From the NCBI GenBank assembly GCA_963978905.1, contig OZ022256.1:51880001-51944000 (forward strand): a stretch of 64,000 bases of DNA. Direction: 5' to 3'. The DNA is from Trichostrongylus colubriformis. Its lineage: Eukaryota > Nematoda > Chromadorea > Rhabditida > Trichostrongylidae. Under the pieces are notes generated by a model. It did no database searches, was not told the DNA's origin, and saw nothing but the letters and a program-made list of their open reading frames with translations. The position numbers and the translations under genes are program-made. Below are positions 1 through 11,900 of this stretch, piece after piece (position 1 is the stretch's first letter; every line of letters starts with the position of its first letter).

Positions 1-1681
1 ACAAGCAGTCCCCTTGGTGCCAGCACATCATGTATTCGTACCAGAACCAATTATGCATCATACGAAACCACACGTTTGCTATGCAATCGGCGCGCGCGGC
101 CTCCTGCGTGATGTGGCATTCACTGGTGACACGTTACTGTTGTACTTTAGTAATGATACATTTCCACTTAGAACATGTAATTAGAGCGAATCGTTGTGTT
201 ACCGAGCAGGAAAACTTTGGAGACAAGTTTAACTGCTGGGTTGCTGCGTGGAGTCTTGAAAATCAACGCTGATTGTAAGTTTCTTTTGCTGAAGTTAGAT
301 GGAAGATAATGGATTCAAAAAGCCGAATAGGCAGTTTCCAGGTCAGACGAAAATATCAAAGGGTACACTGAAGAATACAAGCCCAAAAAAGATCGACAAT
401 GATACGCACAATGGCTGTATGATCATTAAAAAAAACAAGAGGCAATGCCGACTCAAGAAAAGTGCCGGCGTCGATGCGAAAAGTATGAACGTGGCCTTAG
501 AGAAACATGAAATACAGAACCGCAGGCCAGCCACTTCCACCCTAAAGAAAATCATTGCAAAATTGAAAGAAAAATAAAAAGATGAAAAATAGGTACGCGG
601 AAAACGAATATAACGTTATTGTACATGACAACACTTTTGTAGATCTTTTCCAGACATAAAGAGAGCCTCATGAAAAGCAAAAAAATTGTCTTCATGGGAA
701 TCTCATCCATGGTCCCACATCACGCAAATTGCAAATACATTCAGAAAAACCCTCGTAACTCCACTTGAAGACTCGTTTGGCAGATTTTGACTACAGATTT
801 GAAATGAGCGTCCAAAAGCGCGTTGAGCCATATGTGTTTTATTGCAAATCGCCACTTCGACTTGGTATGCTTCCCTTGTCAGTGCAACATTAACATAACA
901 TGACTCAGTGACAGTGTAAATGATGGGTGCGATTAGTACAAGGAAACGTTCAGTATTGAAAGAAAAGCACCTGTTGACGATGAAACACGAAATGCAAAAA
1001 AAAACCTCCCTGGCAGGGAGTAAAAACACGGGCTTACGTCCACAGATCCGGGACACTACCGGCGATCCACAGTTGCCCTCGGTGGCTCGGCGTGAGTCGT
1101 ACTTGATAGCTAAGGTCTTCGACTATGCGATATCACAAAAAAATTTACCCCTCTTAACTCGCTTCACAATGGCATTTTGCAATTTTGATTATCACAGTTG
1201 TAATCAGCACTCAGAGCTCTATCGATCCATCTGGATCTCCTCAATTCAAAGTTCCATAAAAGATGAAACCCTTCCCTGGTAAGTACTATATTGAGTAGTA
1301 ACTAAATATTAGTATTAGTAGTAAGTAGTAAATAGTAAGAAAAATGAGAAGTACCAAGTAGTATAAGCAGTATTATGATTTCCTAGCTAATTCATTAGCT
1401 TTTTGAATGGGACACGACAGGGTCCATCAAGCCAAGCCTTTACATCAGTAAGACAATCGCTTTAATGGTTTTCTTCTGGCTTCTAATTTTTGAAACAACT
1501 GCAAGCCTGCAGCATATGGGAAACGGCGATGTGGCAGAATATCGTAGTACAGGATCAGGGGTTGCATCTAGGAAATAGGCCCGAGTACCTGAATTCTAGA
1601 ATCTGATCCTTTCCAGCACCTTTTTGCACCATTTGTCAAAAGCCATGCTCATCTTTAACTTGGTCTTAACAATTTTCACAG
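1..1681. other. No confident gene
   Basis: Open frames at 299-577 (basic, Lys-rich, 92 codons) and 920-1282 (120 codons, plus strand) have plausible compositions, but their lengths are within chance for this AT content and I see no splice partners. An AGT/TAGTA-rich low-complexity patch lies at 1295-1345. Confidence 0.5.
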
Positions 1682-4600
1682 TCAAAATTTTGCATCAGTT
1701 GGCCCATTTCCCTTGCAGAACGTCTTCGCTTCCCGCCTTGCACTTTCTATTGCACTTTCCATCAAGATCCTCCACGAAATCGCCGTAGCAATAAATGAAA
1801 GAAGATAAGAATCTCCGTTCAGCTCGCGATCATAAGCCTGATTCTGCGTGCTCTGCTGCCCTATAATTTGTTGCGATTGATGAGTAGCCTGAGGCTAATG
1901 GATCGTATTTGTGGTGATCCATGAAGACGCTGCTATTTAGGGCTATAGAAATGGCCGTAATCTCATATCTCCCCTCTGTTCCGTTCCCTATATTGTTGAG
2001 ATCGCCCCTCAACATAGCACCTTAGAATGCGGATCATTTATATATCCCCAAGTGCTTACCATAAAAATGACCAGGTCGTGCGCCATCCGATAGCCAATGA
2101 CCACTTTCTCCAACAGAATTATGCAAGTTTCAAGAATCACTGATGCAAGATCCTCAGTCTAGGATACGGGTACTTAGTGTCTTTAAAAGCACTGCAGGGA
2201 GGAGGGGAGGGGGGGGGGGCAGTGGAGAAAAGCTGATCCGGGAACAATAGTATTTGTAAACGAGGACTGAGCTCTGAAGGAATGATGTGCAGCGAAACCG
2301 TATCTGAAAAGGCTCCATATCACGATCTAATTGCGCTTCACTGGCCAAGTTGCTGCGAGGATGAGGCAACGTTAGCGGTTGGGTCGGTGTGATAGTTCCT
2401 CACTGCCTGCATCTATGCTCAGCGGCTAGCGATGTATGGAGGCGAAAGAGAAAAGGAGGAAGTCTTATTTTTTCGCGTCTATGACTGTTTCATCCACTTT
2501 TTTTCCACTGCTAACGCTCTACTTACCGCTTTGACATTCATAAGGCACAATCACTTGGATTAATCCTCCGGTGCCTTCAAAGGCATAGTTCACAATAATA
2601 TGAAAATCTTGGTTCAATCCGCAAGTAGATAAACCCTTCAGAACGACAGAACGTGTGCCATCACCACGGCGCGAGAGTGAGTTCCAAACGCGTAGAGATC
2701 CTGCAAATGAGATGGCGGCCACGGGTGTGTGCAGATATGACAGGGAATCGCGTGGCCGCCCGCGGCGAGCGGCGCGGCGGGTGCGAGTGCCAGTGACGGG
2801 GCATGGCAGCCTTCAAGCGAGGCAGTGTGACATGAGTGGAAGAGCAGATGTCGCAGTCACGCTCGGCCGGCTCCCTAGGGCAATCGATACGGCGAGTCGT
2901 ACTGGTGGCGCCGCGAATGAAACGCCGCGAAGCGATTCGCTGTCATATCTGCACACACACGGCGGCCACCGTCTCCAGATGGGCCACTCCCATCTCACGA
3001 TTTACCAGCAAAGCAGCAGTGGCATACACGTGTATAAGAGGAATGATAATGACTGCGATAAGAAACGATAACCCCTAGTAAAAACGACCTCATCAGATAA
3101 TATTATCACGGGAAAACCTGCCCAAATGCTTGCCTCTGAGGTGCAAACTCGTCAAAGCAAGAGGTCAGAAACACCTTTCTTCCAAAGTTCTTGAGAATTT
3201 AATTTGTTCTTTATTTATACTTTTGTGTTCTTCTGCACCTCCAGAGAGGTTATCGAGGGCGATTAGGTACGAAAATTATCATGAACTGTGCCTTCAAGTT
3301 CACAAAAACTGCTGAATAAGCCGAGGCACAGCTTTACGACTGGCAACTTCGGTTCGCCAGCAATCTGAAAACGAAAGCATATATGCCACTAATTAGAGAT
3401 AACGACATTGTGAAAAGGTTCTGGCGACAGATTCGAGCCTCATGAACGACAGATGGTCGACGTAAAGAGTGTAAAATCGCATAGTAAATGCAGGCTCGAA
3501 GATTCTTCCAAAAAAAAAACGAAATCGCCTTTTCATTGAAAGAGAGGTGATTTCAGTTCTCAAAATGGAACCCAGCCTAGTCAATCTAGTCACTTATCCA
3601 TCAGTGGCTTCAATAACTCTTAATTCAGTGGAAAAAAAAACGTGTTCGTTTTGCATCCGCTGCTCACGTAAACCATTGTATCTACTAGCTCCACAATCAG
3701 ATGACTCCAATTACCAGTGGAACTCAAATGCATGGCCTCGAAACAGATTGACCCCTTTCTTTTCGAGGTGTTGACCCGAACTAAAGAGATGCCGATGTCA
3801 GTCTGAATGTTCGCAGTCGTGATCGAGAGAATCGTCAAGGTAAATTTGATCTCTGAGTCATATGTTCATGCTGCATTCACATACTACGGTCAATATGCAA
3901 AGTTTCACGCGAAAAAACGATAATTCGGATGAGGTGCAGCCTTCCCAGAATCCTACGAAGTGGGACGTCCGCGGAGGCGGTGCCGCGAGGGCCTCAGGAG
4001 CAAAGAGACGACCGTCTCGTGGTGACGGAGCAGAGCGAGAAACAAATCAAGCATGAAACAATTTGGCGCTAAAATTTGGACTGCTCTTTATACTCAGACA
4101 GCTATACAATTGTTGGAACTCAAAGAAGCTGCTGTTCCTCCCCTTTTCGACTTTGCATTAAAAAGGAAATTTATCGCTTCCTTCCGTGTTTCTTTTAATG
4201 TAATGTATCTATTAGAGCGATAAGGAATTAGCATTATGGGAATTTTGCGAACAACTCCGCCAGCGTCGAAAATTCACCTACAATTCATATGCAGGAGTTT
4301 TTCCACTTCTCTATCGTTATCTTCAATTCCTACTGTTTTTTATTACAACCCATAATAAACAGGTAAATAAGTCGCCAAACAAACAAGCTTAGAAGCCCCA
4401 CAATTATAGTAAGTAAGAGCCTTTCCACATTTGTTACAACGGCTCCAGCGTCTCACCTACTCTCCCCGTCCTAATACTGAACTATGAAAAACCGTCATAG
4501 TGAGGTGGTTCACTGCCATCAAGTGGAAGATTACGGAAGTTCTAGAGTCCTTGAAAAGTGCTTCGAAGAGAACCAACAACGGAGGCATACCTTGCCATCT

Positions 4601-5905
4601 CATGGATGTTATTGATTGAGCTGCGCTGAAAGAGCTTTCTTTTTTATCTTCCGAGGTTTTTTTTTCTTTTGTCTAAGAATAGGCGCGCGAAGAAGTTCAC
4701 GTGAGCCAGCAGCCGTTCTAGAGCAAGTGAGTGCGCATCGCTGCCGCGCATAAGCGTACGGACCTTTGCTTCGCCTCAAGGCCGAGTTCATACTTTGCAC
4801 ACCGAGGCCGCCGGTGCCGGTGTCAAATTGACGCCAGCAGCGGCGGCGACGGCTTCAAACTCACGCAACTTTGCCCACCGCCGACGACGGTGTCCATAAA
4901 CAAAGCGTTTGCAAAATTCTTGACCCAATCACACTACAGTATGGTGATTGTGGCCGCTTCGAATCTTGGCGCTGTGCAAATACACGAAGCGGCCACGTTC
5001 ACCATATTGGTACGGCGGCAAGATTCGAAGCGACGGCGAGCAAATAGTAGCGTGAGTTTGACGCTGTCGCCGCCGGTGCGCAAAGTATGAACGCGGCCTT
5101 ATTCAGTGGCGAATACACAGTTACACTATAGCTGACTTGATCCGTCAAAGAAGTTGGTAGTTGAGAGACTTCTGTCTAAATACTGGAACTTGGAACCGAT
5201 ATATGAACAGCTCACTGGATTCCTTTCACACTCTGAGGCGCATTGCCCGCAGTTCCGAGTGCGTTTTCTTTCACACCATGTTTTCTTTCTTTCACTCTGC
5301 CGGCGTGACACTTGTCATCATCCCCGCATAAATGGCAACGTCGCCGAACGCCGGCAGCTCTGCGGAGTATGAATGCGGTTCATCGTGAGTATCGTGGTAC
5401 ATCATGAAAATCGATTCAAAGCATAAAAATAATTGCACAATCTTAGTAGATCGCCAATATAGAACATAAAATAGCTAGATCGTGTACCAAGTCCGATTGA
5501 AAGTTGGACTCTTGAAAGTTGGTGTCAAGGGTTTCACCTCGTACGATGCGCAGACCCCATAAGATGTTATCAACAGAACTAAACCCTCGATCAGGGATAC
5601 CGTATGATGCATCCCCGTCCCTGTTCACAAACGCTTCCCATATTTCACCAATTTTCGGTAGTTTAGATCTGAAACCGAGTCCATATTGGCCATTTATGAT
5701 ATTTCCGGCGTATAAAACTAAAAATCTTTTAGAGTACTTATCAAACAATCAAACAACGGACTGTGATACATAATAGGCTGTTTTTTTTTCCGATGAAATA
5801 TTGCGTTTTGATTAATTGCTGGTTTGGCCCATATTCTTCGATTGCACCTTTATGTTCGCCACCCTTGAGTTTCCCATACATTTCAAGGAATCGAAAACCA
5901 AACAT
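1682..5905 (-). CDS. Unrecognised 325-residue protein, 7 exons
   Basis: I do not recognise this product. Exons on the minus strand, in order of transcription: 5905-5848, 5717-5488, 3802-3668, 3364-3271, 2700-2527, 2139-2060, 1888-1682. They total 978 nt, start with ATG, end in TGA, and all six junctions keep phase. Donors include TAC/GTGAGC, AGCG/GTAAGTAG and ATG/GTAAGC. Acceptors include CATTCAG, GTTTTCAG and TTTGCAG. The joined protein reads smoothly across boundaries, for example SNFQSDL then TDIGISLVRV, and VPYECQS then VILETCIILLEK. It is mixed alpha/beta in character, with an acidic, Gly-rich middle (NRDGDASYGIPDRGFSS), several Cys residues, no clear signal peptide and no obvious membrane span. 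The final exon is Gln/Arg/Glu-rich. The start could be internal if further 5' exons exist. A GC-rich inverted repeat sits in the intron immediately upstream of the 2700-2527 exon. Confidence 0.5.
2709..2976. mobile_element. GC-rich inverted-repeat element (MITE-like)
   Basis: Arms at 2709-2753 and about 2931-2976 are imperfect inverted copies sharing GTGTGTGCAGATATGACAG. The centre is GC-rich (about 180 bp). It lies in an intron of the 325-residue minus-strand gene, a few bases upstream of the acceptor for the exon at 2700-2527. Confidence 0.7.
4778..5100. mobile_element. 323-bp MITE, family with GTTCATACTTTGC ends
   Basis: The left end AAGGCCGAGTTCATACTTTG is matched by an inverted right end (CAAAGTATGAACGCGGCCTT). 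A second inner palindrome, GTGGCCGCTTCGAATCTT, surrounds the middle. Related ends occur near 5.36, 45.33, 47.63-47.80 and 49.36-49.61 kb. No coding capacity is seen. Confidence 0.75.
5340..5376 (+). repeat. Solo end of the GTTCATACTYTGC MITE family
   Basis: The sequence CTCTGCGGAGTATGAATGCG near 5355-5374 matches the terminal motif of the 4778-5100 element. No clear opposite arm is visible, so it is probably a fragment. Confidence 0.4.
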
Positions 5906-6977
5906 AATATTTACAGAACACGAAAATATTCTTCGAATGGTGTATGGCTCTTACAAACGCACAAATTCAGGAGGAAACTCCTATTTGGAAAAATCATATT
6001 TTCTAAAGAGCGCTCCAATATACACCTATCAACTCTTTCCCAACTCTTCCTCCATTGAGTGTGTAAGTGAACCGGTAGTGAAGCGAAAACAAATAAAGCC
6101 CCTTACAACTGCAACCGACTGGAAATCTCCAGATTTTTCCACAAAAGCTTGACCTTGCCTGTAAGTGAACCCGGATTTCGATTACACAGGTTTACGACGA
6201 GTGCTAGACCGCAGGCTGTACAAGGTCAAGCATGGGATAAGAGATGAAGAGTACTCTCGGGTTCATGGGGGAGTCATGTTTTGGGTAGGAAATAGGTGAA
6301 TTCGTATAACTCTGTAAACTCCTTGAGTAATCCTCATGATTCACCGTCTTTTAGTGATTTTTACGTCGATGAGGTGGTTTCTAAAAAAGGTGGCCATTTA
6401 ACCATCATTTTTTACACAACACTGTGCTCATGTGTTTGTTTTGCGTTTATTATGATTTCGTAGCCTATTGTAAGAGAGCACCTACGCGTGCAATAAATAA
6501 ATAAGTAAATAAAACTCTGTACAGGATAGCAATTACTGTGATATCGATTGACAACGTTCTGTTGTGATTAAGCGCAGTAACTAGCTAACTTCTAACTTTC
6601 CTTACTTTCTTTAGTAAAGCCCATCCGTAATTTTCTTAGCTTTTTAAAGGAACCGGAAGGGGTCCGAAACAATAGGAACATGCAAAGAAATGGGCATTTG
6701 GTAACGAACACTGAAGGTTAGAAGCGATAATTGGCGAAAAAACCCGGATTCAAAAGCGCGACGCTGGGTGTGTATTCGCATCCTATTCGCATCCAACACA
6801 CAGACTTTCCGAGTTGTCCGCTGTAGGAGACGGGCCGCGGGCCAACGTTGGTTGTAGCACCTGACTCCCAACGCAGTGGAGTGGCCATTCCCAACTACAT
6901 TAGCATTCATGTAAGTACATCTAGAAACAATATAAGAAAGAACAAAGTAAAAAGTGAAAGGAAAAAACAAATTCACA

Positions 6978-7976
6978 ATGGAAACATCTCCTTTTGGCAC
7001 CATGCCAAGGCGTCCAATTGGCGAGTTTGTGCAATGGCGGCCACTTAATGTCGTCCACACTACGTCTATTCTACCGTAAGCCTAAATTATCCCCTTCCGA
7101 TGTCTTTAACAAAGTTAGGCGACTTGAACCGGAGCAAATATCATATGCTCACCTCTCCTCACGACTCAAAGGCGCACCACGCAGTGTGCAGCCTAGGCAG
7201 TTATCCAAGGGCCTACCTGCTTTAAGAAGGTAAGTCACTGATCCGATACTCACGAAGTATGCCTTCAAGCACACAAACAAAAAGAAACTACGAGAAACCA
7301 TAATGGAACGCTGTGGGGAGGTGGGAAGGGCTGTACAACGAGTATCGGGCTCGCGAGCAGTTCCCTGCTTACCAAGTATTAAAACGGTACCAGGGTGAAG
7401 CAATGGGTTAAGCAAAATCTCTATAGAACTTGTCCCCTTCTTCGTCGATACGGCCCTGTATTGCCGCTTCCTAGTCTTGCTACAAACCCAGTACAAAGTA
7501 TGATTATCGGCTTTATCGATTGACGATTATTAGAGAACTCCTGATCACCTCCACTGTCAGTAGAAGGGTTAGGTTAGATCGTTGTGGATTCTCCCCAAAT
7601 AAGACCCATCGATTATCCCACCCTTGCCTAACCCCGATTCGGATTTCCCTCCAAATTCCATTGAAGTGCACTTGCATAGTTTTTAGACTGCATTACTTTC
7701 GGTATATTTAATCTGCAGACTATTATAATAACATAGCTATTATAACAGCCTCCTAAGTGTTTGCTGAATTTTCGCTGCAACAAGGCTCGAATAACACCCC
7801 ATTTGCTGAGGGGGGTTACCATGGCTACCAGCTTTGTGCCCGCGTATTTCACCACCTTTTCATTTATAATTTTCAGTGAGACTGCTTGCATAAGGAAATT
7901 CCAGAACCATGGTCCTTTTGGTCCTGAGTGGACTGACTTTCAGGCCCCTACACGAAAATGTTCTATAGATACGTAA
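6978..7976 (+). CDS. Unrecognised 102-residue protein, 3 exons
   Basis: Exons 6978-7075, 7119-7229 and 7877-7976 total 309 nt and join in phase from ATG to TAA. Donors are CTACC/GTAAGC and AGAAG/GTAAGT, both strong. Acceptors are GTTAG and TTTTCAG. The first intron is only 43 nt, typical of nematodes. The protein starts METSPFGTMPRRPIGE and is Arg/Pro-rich in the middle (RLKGAPRSVQPRQLSK). It has no signal peptide or known domain that I can see. An alternative reading retains the first intron in a longer open frame. An exon-like piece ending ISIH/GTAAGT at 6911 may precede it. It lies divergently from the minus-strand gene that starts at 5905, leaving about 1.1 kb for a shared 5' region. Confidence 0.4.
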
Positions 7977-8526
7977 AATAACCCTAAAAAGGAGTGCATT
8001 TACGCGGGTCAAGTGGACTGCATGACCAGGTGCAGATGAGTAACCAGTTGTTCTTCATCTGCCCTTCAATCCCCCTGCTTACCTGCTTACCCCAAGCCAA
8101 CCCGGTCCGATCTTTCTGTCTGCCCGTACAGGCGAGTAGGCGGGGCCTCGATGGCGGTGCCTGCGCACGCGGCGGCGTCCCCCCCCCCTCGCTGCAACGA
8201 TGCTATCTTCTCGTAGTGTTTTCCAACGATGGCGCGTGCCCCCCGATGATCCTTGCGTTTCTGTACGTTCATCTTTTGACCTGGACAAGTTTGTGTTGCC
8301 GATTGCCTTCAGCATACTGTTGAATTCATCTCACTCGTTTTGACATTGTCATTTTCAATGTTCTTTTTTTTGCACCGTTAACGTCGGTGCAATTGGAAAC
8401 AACATTCAGTGAATTTCCGAGCTTTTATTCGGTTTTTAAGCTTTACCAATGGATCGTTGGCATAAGCTTATGGTGGAAGTCTAATATCATTTTCATGCTT
8501 CCTTAACTCAGCCGAAAGCTTGCCTA

Positions 8527-8922
8527 CTTTCATGGATTTTCGAGTATTGACTTCGGAATTTTTCGATTTTGTCCTGTTTGTTCACCAATAATCCGATACG
8601 TATGTACCAATTATTAGATTTATGAGCTTCTAATCTTATGATCTGTAACCTTATTCCTGCCATATAAACCAATCTAGATGTTTGCGAGCTTGCATTTTTG
8701 AAATAGATTTGAAACCTATTCATTTTCATGGATTTTAAAGTATTCACTTCTGGATTACTTTGATTTCTCCGGTTTTTTCCCTATAATCAAAAATGTTATT
8801 CTGTGCACCAACTGATAGATTTACGCTCCATCTTATGAATTGTTACCTTATACTTAGCATAGAAACTAGTTGTTATGTTTGCGTACTTCTAATTTTATGG
8901 ATTTCAAACTTATTCCCAGCAT
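8527..8922. repeat. Diverged tandem duplication, about 195-bp unit
   Basis: Two consecutive units start TTTCATGGATTTTCGAGTAT and TTTCATGGATTTTAAAGTAT. They share many aligned words, including CTTATGA, TGTTTGCG and AACCTATTC/AACTTATTC. The copies are well diverged, so the duplication is old. AT-rich, with no coding signal. Confidence 0.65.
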
Positions 8923-11900
8923 TTAAGCGTCTATTGTTCATTTATTAATTTGCTTATTTACTTATTCACGTATTGTGAACGCGTCGATGCGTTTCAACAT
9001 CAAGCAACAAACACATTGGTTATAAATAGAAACGGCAGAAAACGCACAAAGCGCAAATCTATGAATATTAATGGTGTCTGTTACCCTTATTCATCTTATT
9101 TCTTCGAAATTCGTGAAAACTTCTCGATTGTTTCGACGTTATGGATGGGGGGCAAAAGGTATACATGCAACAGGGAGCTCCTTAATTTTCTTAAGTTGAG
9201 TGAAATCCTTATTTCTTGATATTTTCTTAGTATAGTCATCCAATTTTATTGGCCTTTTTGATTGGTACAGTGTGGAATTGGATGCATTTAGCACAATACT
9301 TCCTACATTTACTCACTTTATTTCAATGTTGTTAAGTCTCATGGCGCCTTTTTGTTCTATTCTTCGTAGTACACTTTCAAACAGTTTTTTTTCTGGTTCC
9401 CGTTTTTCCACTGAAATTGATCCATGACGCAAACTATTGAGATGGTTCAGTATTTGAACGTACTCCGTACTTTTGTGATAATCCAGTATCTCTGCACACT
9501 GCAATTTCTGATGGCAAACAATGGTCGAAGTAGTCCAGAACTTTTTTCCAAAACCCGTGAAAGACGTGAAAGCTCTGAATTGATGGGGTTTTTCGTGTAG
9601 GAAAGTTCATGGCTGGTTGCTGAATTCCTGGAGCAGTTCTCGATGGAAGCAGTATTGTTTTTATTGGGTTGAAGTGCGGCTTTCCATTGCGAAGTTGCTC
9701 CTTACTTAAGTCCCAGGGTGCTAGTGTTTGCTAGGTAAATATAAACAGACCGGTGAAGATAACGGTCATTGTTTTGTTTTTGTTATTTCAGTATTTTATG
9801 TGGTCTATAGCGGATGGTGATGACTAGGTGTGAACCATTACTATTCACTAATGCATTTCTTACTTTCTCCATTTTTTTCTTGATTTTTTTTATTTATGTG
9901 TATTATGATACTGGGATGAGAGCCATGCAGAAAAAAAGTTGAAGAAAATCTGATTCATAAACTTCATTTGCTCCAGTTTCCTACCAAGAAGGTCCAGTTT
10001 TTTGTTTAGAATATCTATTGTCCTTAATGTTGTCCGTCGAATTGTTTTCTATATTTGACAATTTTAAAGCACACTTCCCATTATGGTGTTTTTGTTCAAA
10101 CCGCAACACTTTTCAAATTCGTCCAATTGGTTAGAACCCCCCCAGCGGCGGAAGATGCTTGCTCTACTGTCGCGTGCCCATAGGTGCGACTCGAACAAGC
10201 GAAATCACCAAATTCACTCAAAACTCGCTATTAGTTGTAGTTTAAATACACTTGGAGCAATAACAAATTGAACTATGCAAAAAGGTCGTATTCGCTTGTT
10301 GTAACCGATTTTCACTCATCGATACTTTCAAACATAACAAAAAAGTAGGACGTTAGGTGAAACACGTGCCAATTTTTGATTATTCGTACCCAAAAATTTT
10401 TTGGCTATCAGCAATCGGTAACTAGCCTAAACATTGCATGAGTACTGTTGAGCTTTCTTCTTTACTCTTTAAACTTGGAAATGGCACGTCTAGTGACGTA
10501 ATGAAATAAATAAATAAAATGGTCCAATTTCTTTTACAGTACTGCAATATAGAACACTTTTATTGATTCTGCCTTGAACGTCCTCGTTTTTTCATTGTTA
10601 TCAAATTCAGTTACAATCACATCAAAGTGAGTTTTTTGCAAGGTTGTGGGTAATTGAAGCCTTTGTGATCTGATGGAAAACAACCGCATACGGTGTGCAC
10701 TCGTTGCCAGCCGTTCGACCAACTTTTATGTTTTTGTTTCGACGCTTTTGTTTATGCCTGATTTCAAGCCATGAATTTGACCTGCAAGCGATTTGCAGTG
10801 GTCCACATGGCTTTGAGTGTTTTGTTAGATTATCGTGGTAGACTGAAGCATGCGCCATGCATTCTATTTTCATCTCAAGTTTGTGCAAACCACCATTTTT
10901 CTGCTGACAGGCTTGTTTACTCGTTGATCTGCATGTAGTCGAGTGATAAATCTGTAAGCTTCCTATGCGCACCTGTTCATGTCTCTTGTTGCAAGGCTAT
11001 TGCGTGACTTATGTTACACTGTTGTAAGCAGTTTAAAGAAGAATAACTGCTTATCTTCTCAATACAGTCAGCGATGCAGATTTCCAGATTGCCTTTTTTT
11101 CTTTGAGTAACGGCTTTTCCATTAGGCTGGTGTCTATAGTTTCGGTGTTTATCTCTGATTTTGTCAATGGGTCACGGTCACACGTGTCGGGCGAGAAGGC
11201 AAGCTTATTCTGACCTCCTAATAGTTTCGCTTCCACGTGCACATAAACGTAAATTGGCCGTGTCTTTCTTGTTTCTAAATGATTTACAACTTCGTTTCCT
11301 GAACTCGAAGAAAACTTGTGTAGTTGAGTTTTGTACCAGTTCTCGTTCAGCGCCATTATGGTTGCTACGTTTCTCATTTACGACCATTCATTAGACGTAC
11401 GTTATGTGCCATACGAATGGTATTTGACCCGTCTGGCCCAGTAACCTTCAACCTGTGATCGCCAATTACTCCACAATTAATTTTGTTCAGATCGCCATCT
11501 CAGCCCAATTAACCAACAATTGTGTTCGGGAAACTCATCTGAATTCTTCGTCTGAATCTTCATATACGTTCACGTTGAAACGGATGCAATGAGCACGCAC
11601 CAACGTGATGGGTCCTTGCTACGGAAAAAGCAGGACCAGTGGGCGCGTGAACGAGGTTTGATTTATTGCTTACGTTCGCGGTTTGCTTTCGTTATGCTTC
11701 ATGATTTTATGGGTTTCAAAGAGCATTTGTTGCCCCCGTGTGATAATAGGTGGATATGTTAAGCTGAAGAAGCGGAAAACACCTGGTTTCCCTTTGGCTC
11801 ACCAGGTGGTGGGAACCCGAATCGCAAGCATGAGTCTATAGACTATTCATCACCATCAACAAAAACTCAAGTACAACAGGGACAGGAACAGTTATTATCG

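Noticed and set aside
703..1056. 117-codon minus-strand open frame
   Set aside because: Chance-level length, low-complexity Cys/Phe composition, and no splice partners found.
2154..2303. Alternative minus-strand exon running into a poly-proline stretch
   Set aside because: The prolines come from a poly-G/C run. The acceptor at 2140 gives a better continuation in the same phase and leads to a complete reading frame.
3862..4056. 64-codon plus-strand frame, Arg/Gly-rich C-terminus
   Set aside because: It lies antisense in an intron of the minus-strand gene, within a short GC-rich patch, with no supporting splice signals.
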